DNA of 64,000 bases from Limnohabitans planktonicus II-D5 (GCF_001270065.2 NZ_LFYT02000022.1:16174-80173); one strand, 5' to 3'. Positions 50,182 to 59,905 are shown, counted from the first letter of the stretch. Notes: a model not told the origin generated them from the letters alone. Numbers and translations are program-made.

Positions 50182-51648
50182 ATGTCGTTTTTCACTTCCC
50201 TTCGCCAGCAGGTCTCCTCTGCGAGCCTGAGCAGTTTGCAAAGGTTCAGCCACCTCTTAGGCCGAACACTCCACAGCATTCAAAAAGGCCTGGCTTGGCT
50301 CGATGGCCAGCACCCACATCTGGCCAAGTTCAGCCAGCCCGTCGTGCGCTTGCTGACTCGCCATCCCAAAACCATCAGCATCAGCTTGGCTTCGGTCCTG
50401 CTGGCAGGCGGTGGTGGCGCGTTTGCCATTGTCAATCTGGGCCCCGACATCGCTGACCAACCCGTGGTCACAGTGACCACCCCTATCGAGATTCCGCAGC
50501 TTCAAGCCCAAGCCGCCGTTTTGGACCTTTCACAGTTGCGTTTGACGCGCACCGACACCACCCGCTCAGCTGACACACCAGAAAGCCTGTTGCGTCGCCT
50601 CGGCTTGGTCGATGCACAAGCGGCTGCTTTTTTGCGCAGCAACCCGCTGGCCAGACTGGCTTTGCAGCAAGCCGGACGCTCGGTATCCGCTGAGTTAACC
50701 GGCGAGCAGTTGCTCAGCGAATTGAACGTGCGATGGCTCAAAAGCGAAAACGATACTTTTTTCCAGCGCATGAAGGTTCAGCGTACAGCCCAGGGACTGC
50801 AAGCCTCACTTGAAACATCGCCCATGAACACCAGCATCCGCATGACGGGTGGCACGGTGGCCAGCTCCTTGTATGACGCTGCGGACGAGGCACGTTTGCC
50901 CGATTCCGTCATCAGCCAATTGACCCAGATTTTCTCCAACCAAATCGACTTTCACCGCACCTTGCGCAAGGGCGCTCGCTTTTCCGTGATTTATGAAGTG
51001 CTGGAAGCCGATGGCGAGCCCTTGCGTACAGGGCGTGTATTGAGTGCCGAGTTCAACAACGACAACAAGACCTATGAAGCGGTCTGGTTTCAAGAACCCG
51101 GCCAAAAGGGCAATTACTACAGCTTGGACGGCAAGAGTCTGAGCCGCGCCTACCTCGCATCACCGGTGGCTTTTTCACGCAAAACAAGCGGCTTCAGCAT
51201 GCGTTTGCATCCCATCTTCCAGACCATGCAGGCGCATCGCGGCGTGGACTACGCGGCACCTACTGGCACACCAGCCCAAACCGTAGGAGATGGCGTGGTG
51301 GAGTTTGCAGGGGTTCAGGGCGGCTTTGGCAACATGGTGATTGTTCGCCATGGCAACAACCACACCACGGTGTACGCACACCTCAGCCGCATACAGGTTC
51401 GCAAGGGCCAGACTGTGCAAAAAGGCCAGGTGGTGGGTGCAGTGGGGTCCACCGGCTGGTCAACCGGGCCACACCTGCACTTTGAATTTCGGGTCAATGG
51501 CGTTCACGTTGATCCACAAAAAATCATCCAGCAAGCGCAAAGTTCGCCCATCAGCCCTGCGGCCATGGCCAAGTTCAATGTTCTGGTGGGCCAGACCCGA
51601 AGTCAGCTACAGGCAGCCGCGCAAATGCGCGAAATCAACATTCAGTGA
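50182..51648 (+). CDS. M23 family metallopeptidase
   Basis: A membrane-anchored LytM-type peptidase or amidase activator, about 488 residues. An N-terminal membrane span (TISISLASVLLAGGGGAFAIVNL) is followed by a helical region and an OapA-like segment. The catalytic M23 domain has RLHPIFQTMQAHRGVDYAAPTGTP (in parts), the Zn ligands H..D and the final HLHFEF. I chose ATG 50182 over GTG 50161. All metal ligands are present, so it should cut peptidoglycan peptides. Confidence 0.9.
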   Translation: MSFFTSLRQQVSSASLSSLQRFSHLLGRTLHSIQKGLAWLDGQHPHLAKFSQPVVRLLTRHPKTISISLASVLLAGGGGAFAIVNLGPDIADQPVVTVTTPIEIPQLQAQAAVLDLSQLRLTRTDTTRSADTPESLLRRLGLVDAQAAAFLRSNPLARLALQQAGRSVSAELTGEQLLSELNVRWLKSENDTFFQRMKVQRTAQGLQASLETSPMNTSIRMTGGTVASSLYDAADEARLPDSVISQLTQIFSNQIDFHRTLRKGARFSVIYEVLEADGEPLRTGRVLSAEFNNDNKTYEAVWFQEPGQKGNYYSLDGKSLSRAYLASPVAFSRKTSGFSMRLHPIFQTMQAHRGVDYAAPTGTPAQTVGDGVVEFAGVQGGFGNMVIVRHGNNHTTVYAHLSRIQVRKGQTVQKGQVVGAVGSTGWSTGPHLHFEFRVNGVHVDPQKIIQQAQSSPISPAAMAKFNVLVGQTRSQLQAAAQMREINIQ

Positions 51649-51672
51649 AAAAGGGGCCGCAAGGCCCTTTTT
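51648..51672 (+). terminator. Bidirectional-looking terminator after the M23 gene
   Basis: AAAAAGGGGCC / GGCCCTTTTT hairpin with a four-base loop (GCAA), starting at the stop codon. The T-run is on the plus strand. Confidence 0.88.
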
Positions 51673-51753
51673 CAATGGCCTGCCGGATTTTGATACCCTT
51701 GGATGGGTCCCCTGCAATCGCCTGCTTTTGAACCCCTTGACGCTTTTCTCCGC

Positions 51754-52893
51754 ATGACCTCCTCTCACTACATTGGCCTGATGTCAGGCACTTCTCTGGA
51801 CGGCGTGGACGGCGTGCTCGCGCGCTTGGACGAACACGGTCGCATTCAGGTGCTTGACCATGCATTTGAACCGTTTGACGCCTCTTTTCGTGCTGCCTTG
51901 CTCCAACTGAACCAGCGCGGCGACGACGAGCTGCACCTCGGTGCCCTGGCAGGCAACCAGATTGCCCGGCATTACGCGCAGGTGGTGCACGTCTTGCTGA
52001 ACAAAAGCGCCTTGACATCTGAGCACATCACGGCCATTGGTGCACACGGCCAGACTGTGCGACATCGCCCTCTGGAATTCGACGCCAACCCCGCCCTGCA
52101 CCAGGCGGCGGTGGGCTACACGCTGCAGCTGAACAACCCCTCTTTGCTGGCGGAACTCACAGGCATCGATGTGGTGGCGGATTTTCGCAGCCGCGACCTG
52201 GCTGCAGGCGGCCAAGGTGCCCCGCTGGTGCCCGCCTTCCACCACGGCCTGTTTGCTCAGCCCGATGCCTGCGTGGCTGTGCTCAACATTGGCGGCATCT
52301 CCAACCTGAGCGTGTTGTCACCCGACGGGGACGTTTTGGGCTGGGATTGCGGGCCGGGCAATGCCTTGATGGATTACTGGTGCAACACGCATACGGGCCA
52401 GGCTTTTGACCGCAATGGTGCCTGGGCCGCTTCAGGCCAGCGCGACCCGGAGTTGCTCTACAGCCTGTATCAAGAGCCCTTCCTTCACAGGCAACCGCCC
52501 AAAAGCACTGGGCGAGATCTTTTCAATCCGGTCTGGCTAGCACAGCACCTGCAGCCATTTCCTGATGTGTCTGCTGTCGATGTGCAAGCCACGCTTTGCA
52601 CCTTCACGGCACTGGCCTGTAGCCAGGACATTTTGCACTTTGCACCCGAAGCACGCACCCTGATCGTGTGCGGCGGCGGTGCCTTGAACGGCCAATTGAT
52701 GCGGGAGTTGTCAGAACATTTGCCTGGTGTGGACGTGGTCAACAGTGAACACCATGGGCTGCCGCCCCTGCAGGTCGAAGCCGCCGCCTTTGCCTGGCTG
52801 GCCTTCAAGACGATGCGCCGGGAAACTTCGAGCCTGCCAAACGTCACGGGCGCCAGAGGCGCCCGTGTTTTGGGGGCCATTTACCCCCGTTGA
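51754..52893 (+). CDS. anmK: Anhydro-N-acetylmuramic acid kinase
   Basis: Phosphorylates and opens 1,6-anhydro-MurNAc in peptidoglycan recycling, 379 residues. It begins MTSSHYIGLMSGTSLDGVDGVLA; other family strings are GAHGQTVRHRP, LNIGGISNLSVL, GWDCGPGNALMDYW and VCGGGALNGQLM. The ATG 51754 fits the family; the longer frame crosses the terminator. Its context with an M23 peptidase fits cell-wall turnover. Confidence 0.95.
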   Translation: MTSSHYIGLMSGTSLDGVDGVLARLDEHGRIQVLDHAFEPFDASFRAALLQLNQRGDDELHLGALAGNQIARHYAQVVHVLLNKSALTSEHITAIGAHGQTVRHRPLEFDANPALHQAAVGYTLQLNNPSLLAELTGIDVVADFRSRDLAAGGQGAPLVPAFHHGLFAQPDACVAVLNIGGISNLSVLSPDGDVLGWDCGPGNALMDYWCNTHTGQAFDRNGAWAASGQRDPELLYSLYQEPFLHRQPPKSTGRDLFNPVWLAQHLQPFPDVSAVDVQATLCTFTALACSQDILHFAPEARTLIVCGGGALNGQLMRELSEHLPGVDVVNSEHHGLPPLQVEAAAFAWLAFKTMRRETSSLPNVTGARGARVLGAIYPR

Positions 52894-52926
52894 TGCTCTT
52901 CGAGTTTTGCTCGCCGACTTATCCGA

Positions 52927-53292
52927 TCAAGCCGAGAAGGACGAACCGCAACCGCAAGTGGATGTGGCATTGGGGTTCTTGATCACGAACTGCGCGCCTT
53001 GCAGGTCTTCTTTGTAATCGATCTCGGCCCCAATCAGGTACTGGTAGCTCATGGCGTCGATCAGCAAGGACACACCGTTTTTGCTCATGGTGGTGTCGTC
53101 TTCATTGGTGATTTCATCGAAGGTGAAACCATACTGAAAGCCCGAGCAGCCGCCGCCCTGGACGAATACGCGCAGCTTCAGATCCGGGTTGCCCTCTTCG
53201 GCGATCAGGTCGGCCACTTTGGCGGCAGCGCTGTCGGTGAAGACAATCGGTGCGGGCATTTCGGTCTGGATATTTTCAGCAACAGCGCTCAT
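52927..53292 (-). CDS. erpA: Iron-sulfur cluster insertion protein ErpA
   Basis: A-type Fe-S carrier, 121 residues. The three cluster Cys are in GGGCSGF and the C-terminal CGCG string. GGAG lies seven bases before ATG 53292 ([13 protein letters not shown]), which decides the start. It is downstream of rpsI but separated by the rpsI terminator, so it likely has its own promoter. Confidence 0.95.
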   Translation of the reverse strand: MSAVAENIQTEMPAPIVFTDSAAAKVADLIAEEGNPDLKLRVFVQGGGCSGFQYGFTFDEITNEDDTTMSKNGVSLLIDAMSYQYLIGAEIDYKEDLQGAQFVIKNPNATSTCGCGSSFSA

Positions 53293-53404
53293 GGTGTTTC
53301 TCCGGTTCAATTCCAAATAGTATAGCGCGCTTGTCGGGAATTACCGCTCAAGAACCCCTCAGTAACGTTACAGGGCTCATGGGCTTTTGAGTCCTCTCAG
53401 GCCA

Positions 53405-53440
53405 TGAAAAAAGCCGCCACAGCGAACCGGGGCGGCTTTT
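53405..53440 (-). terminator. Rho-independent terminator of rplM-rpsI
   Basis: On the minus strand, stem GCCGCC / GGCGGC is followed by six T bases. It starts some 20 bases after the rpsI stop. Confidence 0.9.
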
Positions 53441-53459
53441 GGCAAAAACAAAAAGCGGA

Positions 53460-53852
53460 TTAACGCTTCGAGAATTGCTTGCGGCGACGAGCGGAGTGCA
53501 AGCCGACCTTTTTACGTTCGACTTCACGGGCGTCGCGAGTGACGAAACCAGCTTGGCTCAGCATAGGCTTGAGCGATGCGTCGTAGTCAATCAGGGCGCG
53601 GGTGATGCCGTGGCGCGATGCACCGGCTTGACCGGATTCGCCACCGCCGTGCACGTTGATCATGATGTCGAAAGTTTCGGCATGGTTGGTCAACATGAGG
53701 GGTTGCTTGGCGATCATGATCGAAGTCTCGCGGCCAAAATAGGCTTGGATGTCCTTGCCATTGACCGTGATCTTGCCAGTGCCTTTTTTCAGAAACACGC
53801 GGGCGACGCTGGATTTGCGACGGCCTGTGCCATTGTTCCATTCACCAATCAT
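53460..53852 (-). CDS. rpsI: 30S ribosomal protein S9
   Basis: Small-subunit ribosomal protein, 130 residues, normal length. The N-terminal [14 protein letters not shown] and the C-terminal [10 protein letters not shown] tail that reaches the P-site tRNA are present. It follows rplM by 11 bases in the universal rplM-rpsI operon. Confidence 0.98.
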   Translation of the reverse strand: MIGEWNNGTGRRKSSVARVFLKKGTGKITVNGKDIQAYFGRETSIMIAKQPLMLTNHAETFDIMINVHGGGESGQAGASRHGITRALIDYDASLKPMLSQAGFVTRDAREVERKKVGLHSARRRKQFSKR

Positions 53853-53863
53853 CTCAAGGCTCC

Positions 53864-54295
53864 TTAGATGTCCAGCACTTTAGGCTGTTGGGCGGTGTGT
53901 GGGTGCTCTGCGCCGCCATACACCTTGAGTTTCTTGATCATGGCGTAACCGAGTGGGCCCTTGGGCAGCATGCCCTTGACAGCCTTCTCGAGTGCGCGGC
54001 CAGGGTGCTTGGCTTGCATGTCGCGGAAGTTGGTGGCAGTGATACCGCCGGGATAGCCCGAGTGACGGTAATACACTTTGTCCAGTGTCTTGGTGCCAGT
54101 CACTTTGAGCTGGGCAGCATTGATGATGACGATGAAGTCACCGGTGTCGACGTGAGGCGTGTAAATGGCCTTGTGTTTGCCGCGCAAACGGAGAGCAACT
54201 TCGCTGGCTACTCGTCCGAGGACCTTGTCGGTCGCGTCAATCACAAACCACTCGTGCACGACCTCAGCGGGTTTTGCGCTGAAAGTTGTTGTCAT
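53864..54295 (-). CDS. rplM: 50S ribosomal protein L13
   Basis: Large-subunit protein, 143 residues from ATG 54295 ([16 protein letters not shown]). Family strings include [33 protein letters not shown] (in parts), [19 protein letters not shown] and [24 protein letters not shown]. The open frame upstream is the untranslated leader. No strong ribosome site is visible; the leader contains a short hairpin (see separate entry). Confidence 0.97.
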   Translation of the reverse strand: MTTTFSAKPAEVVHEWFVIDATDKVLGRVASEVALRLRGKHKAIYTPHVDTGDFIVIINAAQLKVTGTKTLDKVYYRHSGYPGGITATNFRDMQAKHPGRALEKAVKGMLPKGPLGYAMIKKLKVYGGAEHPHTAQQPKVLDI

Positions 54296-54345
54296 GAGTT
54301 TTTTCTTTGAAAGAAAGGTTTGTCGGGTCCTTTTCCACGGTCGGT

Positions 54346-54362
54346 GCTCCTCTGTTGGGAGC
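54346..54362 (-). promoter_or_regulatory. Hairpin in the rplM leader
   Basis: Stem GCTCC / GGAGC with a seven-base loop, about 50 bases upstream of the rplM start in a gap of 198 bases shared with divergent rlmJ. L13 leaders that autoregulate are known in some phyla; identity with one is not established. Confidence 0.3.
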
Positions 54363-54493
54363 CTCTTAGGTGGGAATTTGCCAGCTTTTTGATGGGCTGA
54401 GCTTCTTCGCCGCGGGACCACAAAAATCGCTGCGAAGCCCATCATTATACGAAAAATCAAGGACTTGCAGGTGTAATTGGTTACCATCGACGC

Positions 54494-55381
54494 ATGTTCA
54501 GTTATAGACACGCCTTCCATGCGGGCAACCATGCGGATGTGCTCAAGCACATCACGCTGCTCGCCACCATGCGCCACCTCATGCAAAAAGAGGCTGGCAT
54601 TACATTGATCGACACCCATTCAGGGGCTGGCCTGTACCGGCTGGACGGCGATTACTCCCAAAAAGGCGCCGAGGCTGAAGACGGTCTGTTCAAACTGCTG
54701 GCTGCCCTCGAAAAGCTGGACAGCATCCCCGAGCCCATTGAAGACTATCTGGAACAAATCTCCAGCTTCAATCCCAACGGACAAGCTCGCATTTACCCTG
54801 GATCGCCTTTTTTGATGCAGCGCCTCATGCGCCATGAGTCGCGTGACCGCCTGCGGCTGTTTGAGCTTCACCCCACAGACAGCAAATCACTGATGTCCAA
54901 CATCGCCCAACTCGATGCTGGCCGCAGCATCACCGTCAGCCGAGAAGACGGCTTTGAGGCCCTCAAGAAACTTTTGCCCCCCCCGGCATCGGCAACAGGC
55001 TCAAAGCGGGCCATGGTGTTGATAGACCCCAGCTATGAGATCAAATCAGATTACAGCAAGGTCGCCAGCGTCATCCAGGACTACCTCAAGCGCTTTTCGA
55101 CCGGCACGTATCTGGTTTGGTACCCGATCATCCCGCGCCCAGAAGCGCACGAACTGCCACGCCGCCTGCGCACCCTGTCCAATCAGGCTCAAAAACCCTG
55201 GCTTAACGCCACACTGGCCATTGGCCGTGGCCCCGGCGACGAGGGCGGCCTAGTGGCCAGCGGCATGTTCGTGATCAACCCGCCCTTCACCCTGAAAGAC
55301 CAAATCCGCAAGGCACTGGATGTGGTGGGCCCCGCCTTGGCACGCGGCACAGGAAAGAGCTGGCAAGTGGAATCTTCTTGA
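54494..55381 (+). CDS. rlmJ: 23S rRNA (adenine-2030-N6)-methyltransferase RlmJ
   Basis: Methylates A2030 of 23S rRNA, 295 residues. The start [19 protein letters not shown] is diagnostic; the SAM-binding motif is [10 protein letters not shown] and the catalytic motif appears as DPSYE where DPPYE is usual. The C-terminal GSGMxxINPP equivalent is [11 protein letters not shown]. Divergent from rplM. Confidence 0.95.
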   Translation: MFSYRHAFHAGNHADVLKHITLLATMRHLMQKEAGITLIDTHSGAGLYRLDGDYSQKGAEAEDGLFKLLAALEKLDSIPEPIEDYLEQISSFNPNGQARIYPGSPFLMQRLMRHESRDRLRLFELHPTDSKSLMSNIAQLDAGRSITVSREDGFEALKKLLPPPASATGSKRAMVLIDPSYEIKSDYSKVASVIQDYLKRFSTGTYLVWYPIIPRPEAHELPRRLRTLSNQAQKPWLNATLAIGRGPGDEGGLVASGMFVINPPFTLKDQIRKALDVVGPALARGTGKSWQVESS

Positions 55382-55433
55382 GCGTTGGGCGTTGAGCGTT
55401 GGGCGTTGGGCGTTGGGCGGAGAACGCTGAACG

Positions 55434-55640
55434 CTATTGATCCAGCCCTGTTAAGTCTGCAGGGTGACTTCAACCTTGCACCCTGTGGGAGCTAGCCCTG
55501 CTGGCGATCAGACGCTTGCGGTCCACAGACTTTTCGCTTGGCTCGCAAGCTCCCACAAAATATTCCCAACTGGTAACACACGGCTCAGAATTCATCGGGC
55601 CAAAACCATATGCAGTGACGGCCCAAAAAATTCAAACTTC
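55434..55640. repeat. Left copy (R1) of a long direct repeat bracketing paaABCDE
   Basis: From TTGATCC near 55438 to about 55640 this stretch matches 59906-60098 with scattered differences. It includes two family-2 REP hairpins (55485-55508 and 55535-55556). Its right end (GGGCCAAAACCATA...) resembles the last codons of metF, read in reverse. A short GTTGGGC tandem run lies before it at 55382-55420. Confidence 0.7.
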
Positions 55641-55720
55641 AGCGAGCCGGATCACTATGCTCAGGGGTGCTTACGGACTCAAGGGAGGGACTCAGGGAAA
55701 ATCCTGAGGCGATGGGCAAA

Positions 55721-55748
55721 AATTAACCGACCGGCCGGTCGGTTAATT
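55721..55748. promoter_or_regulatory. 28-bp perfect palindrome, likely TetR-type (PaaR) operator, with promoter
   Basis: Arms AATTAACCGACCGG and CCGGTCGGTTAATT meet without a spacer. A -10-like TATACT follows at 55751-55756, so the palindrome covers the -35 region. The position suits repression by a TetR-type regulator such as the betaproteobacterial PaaR, released by phenylacetyl-CoA. The regulator gene is not in the window. Confidence 0.75.
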
Positions 55749-55803
55749 GCTATACTACGGCCAGCGCCACAATCATTCCATCTGTCCGGCGCGGGAGAAG
55801 CCC

Positions 55804-56832
55804 ATGTACACGCAATCCTTTAGCGTTTCCGATCAGGACGACGCAAAGTCCGCAGGCCTTAAGGCCGTCCCCAAGCAAGCGAGCGCCAGTGAACAAGCGC
55901 TGCAAGCCCAATTTGATGAGCGCATCGACGCCGACGGCCGCATTGAGCCGCGCGAGTGGATGCCAGACGCCTACCGCAAGACGCTGGTGCGCCAGATCAG
56001 TCAACACGCCCACAGTGAAATTGTCGGCATGCTGCCCGAAGGCAACTGGATCAGCCGCGCCCCCAGCCTCAAACGCAAAGCCATTCTGATTGCCAAAGTG
56101 CAAGACGAAGCCGGCCACGGGCTCTATTTGTACAGCGCCGCAGAAACTTTGGGCACCAGCCGCGACCAGATGCTCGACGCCCTGCACACCGGCAAAGCCA
56201 AGTACAGCTCCATCTTCAACTACCCCACCCTCAACTGGGCCGATATGGGCGTGGTCGGCTGGCTGGTCGATGGCGCGGCCATCATGAACCAAATCCCGCT
56301 GTGCCGCTGCTCGTATGGCCCGTATGCCCGTGCCATGGTGCGCGTGTGCAAAGAAGAAAGCTTCCACCAGCGCCAGGGCTACGAAGCGCTGCTGGTCATG
56401 ATGCAAGGCACGGCCGAACAAAAAGCCATGGTGCAAGACGCGGTCAACCGCTGGTGGTGGAAGTGCCTGGCCATGTTCGGGCCACCCGACGCCGACAGCC
56501 CCAACAGCGCATTAGGCATGCGCTGGGGTATCAAGCGCATCAGCAACGACGACCTGCGTCAGAAATTTGTCGATGCCACTGTGCCGCAAGCCAAGGTGCT
56601 GGGCGTGACATTACCCGACCCCGACCTGAAGTGGAATGAGGCGCGTCAAGCCCATGACTATGGCCAGATCGACTGGGACGAATTCTGGGCCACCGTGAAT
56701 GGCAACGGCCCCTGCAACAAGGAACGCTTGGGTGCGCGCGTCAAGGCCTGGAACGACGGCACTTGGGTGCGCGAAGCAGCCATTGCCCACGCCAAGAAAC
56801 AACAAACGCGTCAACTGAAGGAAGCAGCATGA
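55804..56832 (+). CDS. paaA: 1,2-phenylacetyl-CoA epoxidase, subunit A
   Basis: Catalytic diiron subunit of the PaaABCE multicomponent epoxidase that starts aerobic phenylacetate breakdown, 342 residues. The helical diiron family strings [40 protein letters not shown] and [19 protein letters not shown] carry the Glu and His ligands. GGAGA lies eight bases before ATG 55804, just inside the operator-controlled transcript. Confidence 0.96.
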   Translation: MYTQSFSVSDQDDAKSAGLKAVPKQASASEQALQAQFDERIDADGRIEPREWMPDAYRKTLVRQISQHAHSEIVGMLPEGNWISRAPSLKRKAILIAKVQDEAGHGLYLYSAAETLGTSRDQMLDALHTGKAKYSSIFNYPTLNWADMGVVGWLVDGAAIMNQIPLCRCSYGPYARAMVRVCKEESFHQRQGYEALLVMMQGTAEQKAMVQDAVNRWWWKCLAMFGPPDADSPNSALGMRWGIKRISNDDLRQKFVDATVPQAKVLGVTLPDPDLKWNEARQAHDYGQIDWDEFWATVNGNGPCNKERLGARVKAWNDGTWVREAAIAHAKKQQTRQLKEAA

Positions 56833-57137
56833 ACACAACGGCCAACACCCCCGCACTCAAGGAATGGCCCCTTTGGGAAGTCTTTGTCCGCTCCAAGCAA
56901 GGCCTGGAACACAAGCACTGCGGCAGCCTGCACGCCTCTGACGCACAACACGCACTGCAAATGGCGCGGGACGTCTATACCCGCCGCCAGGAAGGCGTGA
57001 GCATCTGGGTGGTGCCCTCGGCCACCATTTCGGCGAGCGAGCCCAATGACAAAGGCGAGTTCTTCGAGCCCGCCAGCGACAAGGTTTACCGCCACCCCAC
57101 CTTCTACCAAATCCCCGACGAAGTCGGACACATGTGA
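56829..57137 (+). CDS. paaB: 1,2-phenylacetyl-CoA epoxidase, subunit B
   Basis: Small bridging subunit, 102 residues. It has [24 protein letters not shown] and [21 protein letters not shown], both conserved in PaaB. The ATG overlaps the paaA stop by four bases. Confidence 0.95.
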   Translation: MNTTANTPALKEWPLWEVFVRSKQGLEHKHCGSLHASDAQHALQMARDVYTRRQEGVSIWVVPSATISASEPNDKGEFFEPASDKVYRHPTFYQIPDEVGHM

Positions 57138-57200
57138 TTCATGTCCGTCGTTCAGCGCTCAGCGTTGAGCGTTGAGCGTCATGCACCAGACTCGTCCAAT

Positions 57201-58013
57201 ATGAACACACTCCACACTCCACACTCCACACTCAATGCCCCGGTCGACTACCTGCTTCACCTCGCAGACAACGCCCTGATCCTCGGTCAGCGCAATGCCG
57301 AATGGTGCGGCCACGGCCCCATCCTCGAAGAAGACATCGCGCTGTCCAACAACAGCCTTGACCTGATCGGCCAAGCCCGCATGCTGTATCAGCACGCCGC
57401 CGCGCAAATCGGCAACGGTGCGACCGAGGACACGCTGGCCTACTTCCGCGACGTGCCAGACTTTAGAAACTACACGCTGTGCGAGCTGCCCCACATGCCA
57501 CTCATGTCGGCCACCGCGCAAGGCGACCGCGACTTTGCCATGACCATCGTGCGCAACTTCCTCTACAGCAGCCTGATGGTGCTGGTGTGGGATCAGCTGC
57601 AAGCGTCCAAGGACGCACAACTGGCCGCGATTGCCGCCAAGTCGCTCAAAGAAGTGCGCTACCACTTGCGCCACTCACGCGACTGGCTGGTACGCTTGGG
57701 CGACGGCACCGAACGGTCGCACGCCAAGGCACAAACCGCGATCGACCAACTGCTGCCCTACACACAGGAATTCTGGAGCGCCAGCCCGCAAGAAGCAGCG
57801 GCACAGGCCAACGGCACCGGCATTGACATGACCGCCTTGCAAGCCAACTGGAACCAGATCGTGGACGAGGCCCTGACGCAAGCCACACTGCAGCGCCCTG
57901 CCGCAGGCGGCTTTGTGACCACCGGCAAGCAAGGCATCCACTCGGAACACCTGGGTTTTGTGCTGGCCGAAATGCAAACCCTGGCGCGCCAGCACCCCGG
58001 CGCCACTTGGTAA
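57201..58013 (+). CDS. paaC: 1,2-phenylacetyl-CoA epoxidase, subunit C
   Basis: Structural helical subunit paired with PaaA, 270 residues. Family strings are LLHLADNALILGQRNAEWCGHGPILEEDIALSNN (in parts), DLIGQARMLYQ and VRYHLRHSRDWLVRLGDGTERSHAK. I start at ATG 57201 (MNTLHTPHSTLNAPVDY). The frame is open from 57141, but that stretch is a low-complexity GCGTTGA/CTCCACA repeat. Codons 2-11 come partly from the CTCCACA repeat. Confidence 0.93.
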   Translation: MNTLHTPHSTLNAPVDYLLHLADNALILGQRNAEWCGHGPILEEDIALSNNSLDLIGQARMLYQHAAAQIGNGATEDTLAYFRDVPDFRNYTLCELPHMPLMSATAQGDRDFAMTIVRNFLYSSLMVLVWDQLQASKDAQLAAIAAKSLKEVRYHLRHSRDWLVRLGDGTERSHAKAQTAIDQLLPYTQEFWSASPQEAAAQANGTGIDMTALQANWNQIVDEALTQATLQRPAAGGFVTTGKQGIHSEHLGFVLAEMQTLARQHPGATW

Positions 58014-58028
58014 AACCACTGGGCCACC

Positions 58029-58631
58029 ATGACCACACCAACCCTCACAGCCAGCGCAGCACAACAGCCACTGGATCGCCGCGCTTCGCCCGCGATGACG
58101 GAGACTTCTTCGCTCGCGATGACGGAGATTGAGCAACGCGCCTGGGCCCTGATCGAACACCTGAGCGACCCGGAAATTCCCGTGGTCTCTCTGCGCGAGT
58201 TGGGCATATTGCGCGACGTGCGCGAAGGTGCCCAAGGACTGGAAGTGGTCATCACCCCCACCTACAGCGGTTGTCCCGCCATGGGCCAGATCGAAGACGA
58301 CGTGAAAGCCGCACTGTCTGCAGGCGGCTTGCAAGCCACGGTGGTCACCCAACTGGCCCCCGCCTGGACGACCGACTGGATGACCGAAGCGGCCAAAGAC
58401 AAGCTGCGGGCCTATGGCATTGCACCACCACACGCCTGCGCCAGCGCGCCGTCGGGTGGGGCCAACGTGGTGCAGTTCGCGGCACGCGGGACCAAAACCG
58501 AAGTGGTCCACTGCCCGCAATGCGGCTCGGCCAACACCACCGAAACCTCCCATTTCGGCTCCACCGCCTGCAAGGCCCTGTACAGGTGCCTGGACTGCAT
58601 GGAACCGTTCGACTACTTCAAACCCTACTGA
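58029..58631 (+). CDS. paaD: Phenylacetate degradation protein PaaD with repeat-derived N-terminus
   Basis: DUF59/MIP18-type protein needed to mature the epoxidase, probably by Fe-S delivery; 200 residues. The core is WALIEHLSDPEIPVVSLRELGILRDV, TYSGCPAMGQIEDDV and a C-terminal zinc-like CPQCGSANTTETSHFGSTACKALYRCLDCMEPFDYF (in parts). Residues 19-34 are encoded by two copies of a 24-base repeat (58083-58130) and are not part of the family. Later in-frame ATGs at 58095 and 58119 lie in that repeat and are alternative starts. Confidence 0.92.
   Translation: MTTPTLTASAAQQPLDRRASPAMTETSSLAMTEIEQRAWALIEHLSDPEIPVVSLRELGILRDVREGAQGLEVVITPTYSGCPAMGQIEDDVKAALSAGGLQATVVTQLAPAWTTDWMTEAAKDKLRAYGIAPPHACASAPSGGANVVQFAARGTKTEVVHCPQCGSANTTETSHFGSTACKALYRCLDCMEPFDYFKPY
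58083..58130. repeat. Two 24-bp tandem units inside paaD
   Basis: Units 58083-58106 and 58107-58130 agree at 21 of 24 bases (core CGCGATGACGGAGA). On the minus strand they read TCCGTCATCGCGAGCGAAG and continue to GGCGATCCAGTGG, the look of the widespread CGTCATTGCGAGCG dispersed repeat. Confidence 0.85.
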
Positions 58632-58653
58632 ACCGAAAAAAGAGCGAACCATC

Positions 58654-59745
58654 ATGCGCTTTCATGACCTGACAGTTTCACGCGTCACACCCGAAGCCGC
58701 TGGCTCCGTGGCCATCACCTTGGCCGTGCCCTCCGAGCTGCGTACGCAGTTCGACTTCCAGCCTGGCCAGTTTCTCACCGTACGCGCCACCATAGGCGAC
58801 GCGGATGTGCGCCGCAGCTATTCCATCAGTTCGGCCCGCAGCCAACTGCATCAAGGCGAGTTGGAGCTGGGTATTCGCCCGGTCGAAGGCGGCGTGTTTT
58901 CCAACTGGGCCGCTACGCAACTGAAAGCAGGCGACACCCTGCGCGTGATGCCGCCCGATGGGCGCTTCACCGTGCAAAAACAGCGCGCCATCCACCGCGT
59001 GGGATTTGCTGCCGGTTCAGGCATCACACCGATTTTGTCGATCCTGGCCACCACGCTCGAAGAACAGCCCGACTCCAAATTCACCTTGGTCTATGGCAAT
59101 CGCCGCATGGACAGTGTCATGTTCAATGAAGCGCTGCAAGACCTCAAGGACCGCTACCCCTCACGCCTCACGCTGATCCACATCCTCTCACGCCAGGCGC
59201 AAGAGGTGCCGCTGCTCGAAGGCCGCATCGACGCCGCCAAAGTGCGCGCCATCATCGACGCCTTTCTGCCCGTGGGCAGCATGGACGAAGTCTTCATCTG
59301 CGGCCCTGAAGCCATGATCGAAGAAACCGAGAAGACCTTGCTCGATGCTGGCGTCAAGGCCGAGCGCATCCGCACCGAACGCTTCACCTCGCCCACGCTT
59401 GAAGCCCTGAGCCCCGAGCAGCGCAGCCAGGCCGTGCTGGGTCACAAGGCGACCCGCGACGGCGGTGAAGTGCAACTCACCGTGGTGCTCGACGGCAAGC
59501 CTTACGACATGCCGATGAACAAGAACGAGAAAATCCTCGACATCGCGCTGGCCATGGGCCTGGACCTGCCCTACTCCTGCAAAGGCGGCGTGTGCTGCAC
59601 CTGCCGCTGCAAAGTGACCGAAGGCACGACCGTGATGGACAAAAACTTCACCCTCGAAAAGCCCGAAGTCGATCAAGGCTTCGTGCTGTCCTGCCAAGCC
59701 CGCCCCACCAGCGGCCGCGTGGTGGTGAGCTTCGACGAACGCTGA
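58654..59745 (+). CDS. paaE: 1,2-phenylacetyl-CoA epoxidase, reductase subunit E
   Basis: NADPH-dependent oxidoreductase feeding the diiron centre, 363 residues. An FAD domain (RRSYSISSA near residue 50), an NAD domain (VGFAAGSGITPILSI) and a C-terminal plant-type 2Fe-2S ferredoxin (CKGGVCCTCRC, plus the last Cys in LSCQA) lie in that order. ATG 58654 is 22 bases after the paaD stop. The longer upstream frame runs inside paaD in another frame. Confidence 0.95.
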   Translation: MRFHDLTVSRVTPEAAGSVAITLAVPSELRTQFDFQPGQFLTVRATIGDADVRRSYSISSARSQLHQGELELGIRPVEGGVFSNWAATQLKAGDTLRVMPPDGRFTVQKQRAIHRVGFAAGSGITPILSILATTLEEQPDSKFTLVYGNRRMDSVMFNEALQDLKDRYPSRLTLIHILSRQAQEVPLLEGRIDAAKVRAIIDAFLPVGSMDEVFICGPEAMIEETEKTLLDAGVKAERIRTERFTSPTLEALSPEQRSQAVLGHKATRDGGEVQLTVVLDGKPYDMPMNKNEKILDIALAMGLDLPYSCKGGVCCTCRCKVTEGTTVMDKNFTLEKPEVDQGFVLSCQARPTSGRVVVSFDER

Positions 59746-59812
59746 AGCCCTTCTCGGAAGTCTCAACTTGAAGGAGCCCCGCCCCGGACGATGGTGCTTG
59801 CGTACAAGCCAA

Positions 59813-59882
59813 ATCGCGGCGAGGGCGCCGCTCCTACTTGCAAGCCCATGGAAACCTGTAGGAGCGCCGCCGCCAGGGCAAT
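59813..59882. repeat. Pair of family-2 REP hairpins after paaE
   Basis: 59813-59837 (reverse: stem GCGGCG/CGCCGC, ends CTCCTAC) and 59858-59882 (forward: GTAGGAGCGCCGCC...). They lie in the gap between paaE and metF. Confidence 0.7.
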
Positions 59883-59905
59883 GACCTTGCGCTTGATGTC
59901 GGCGC

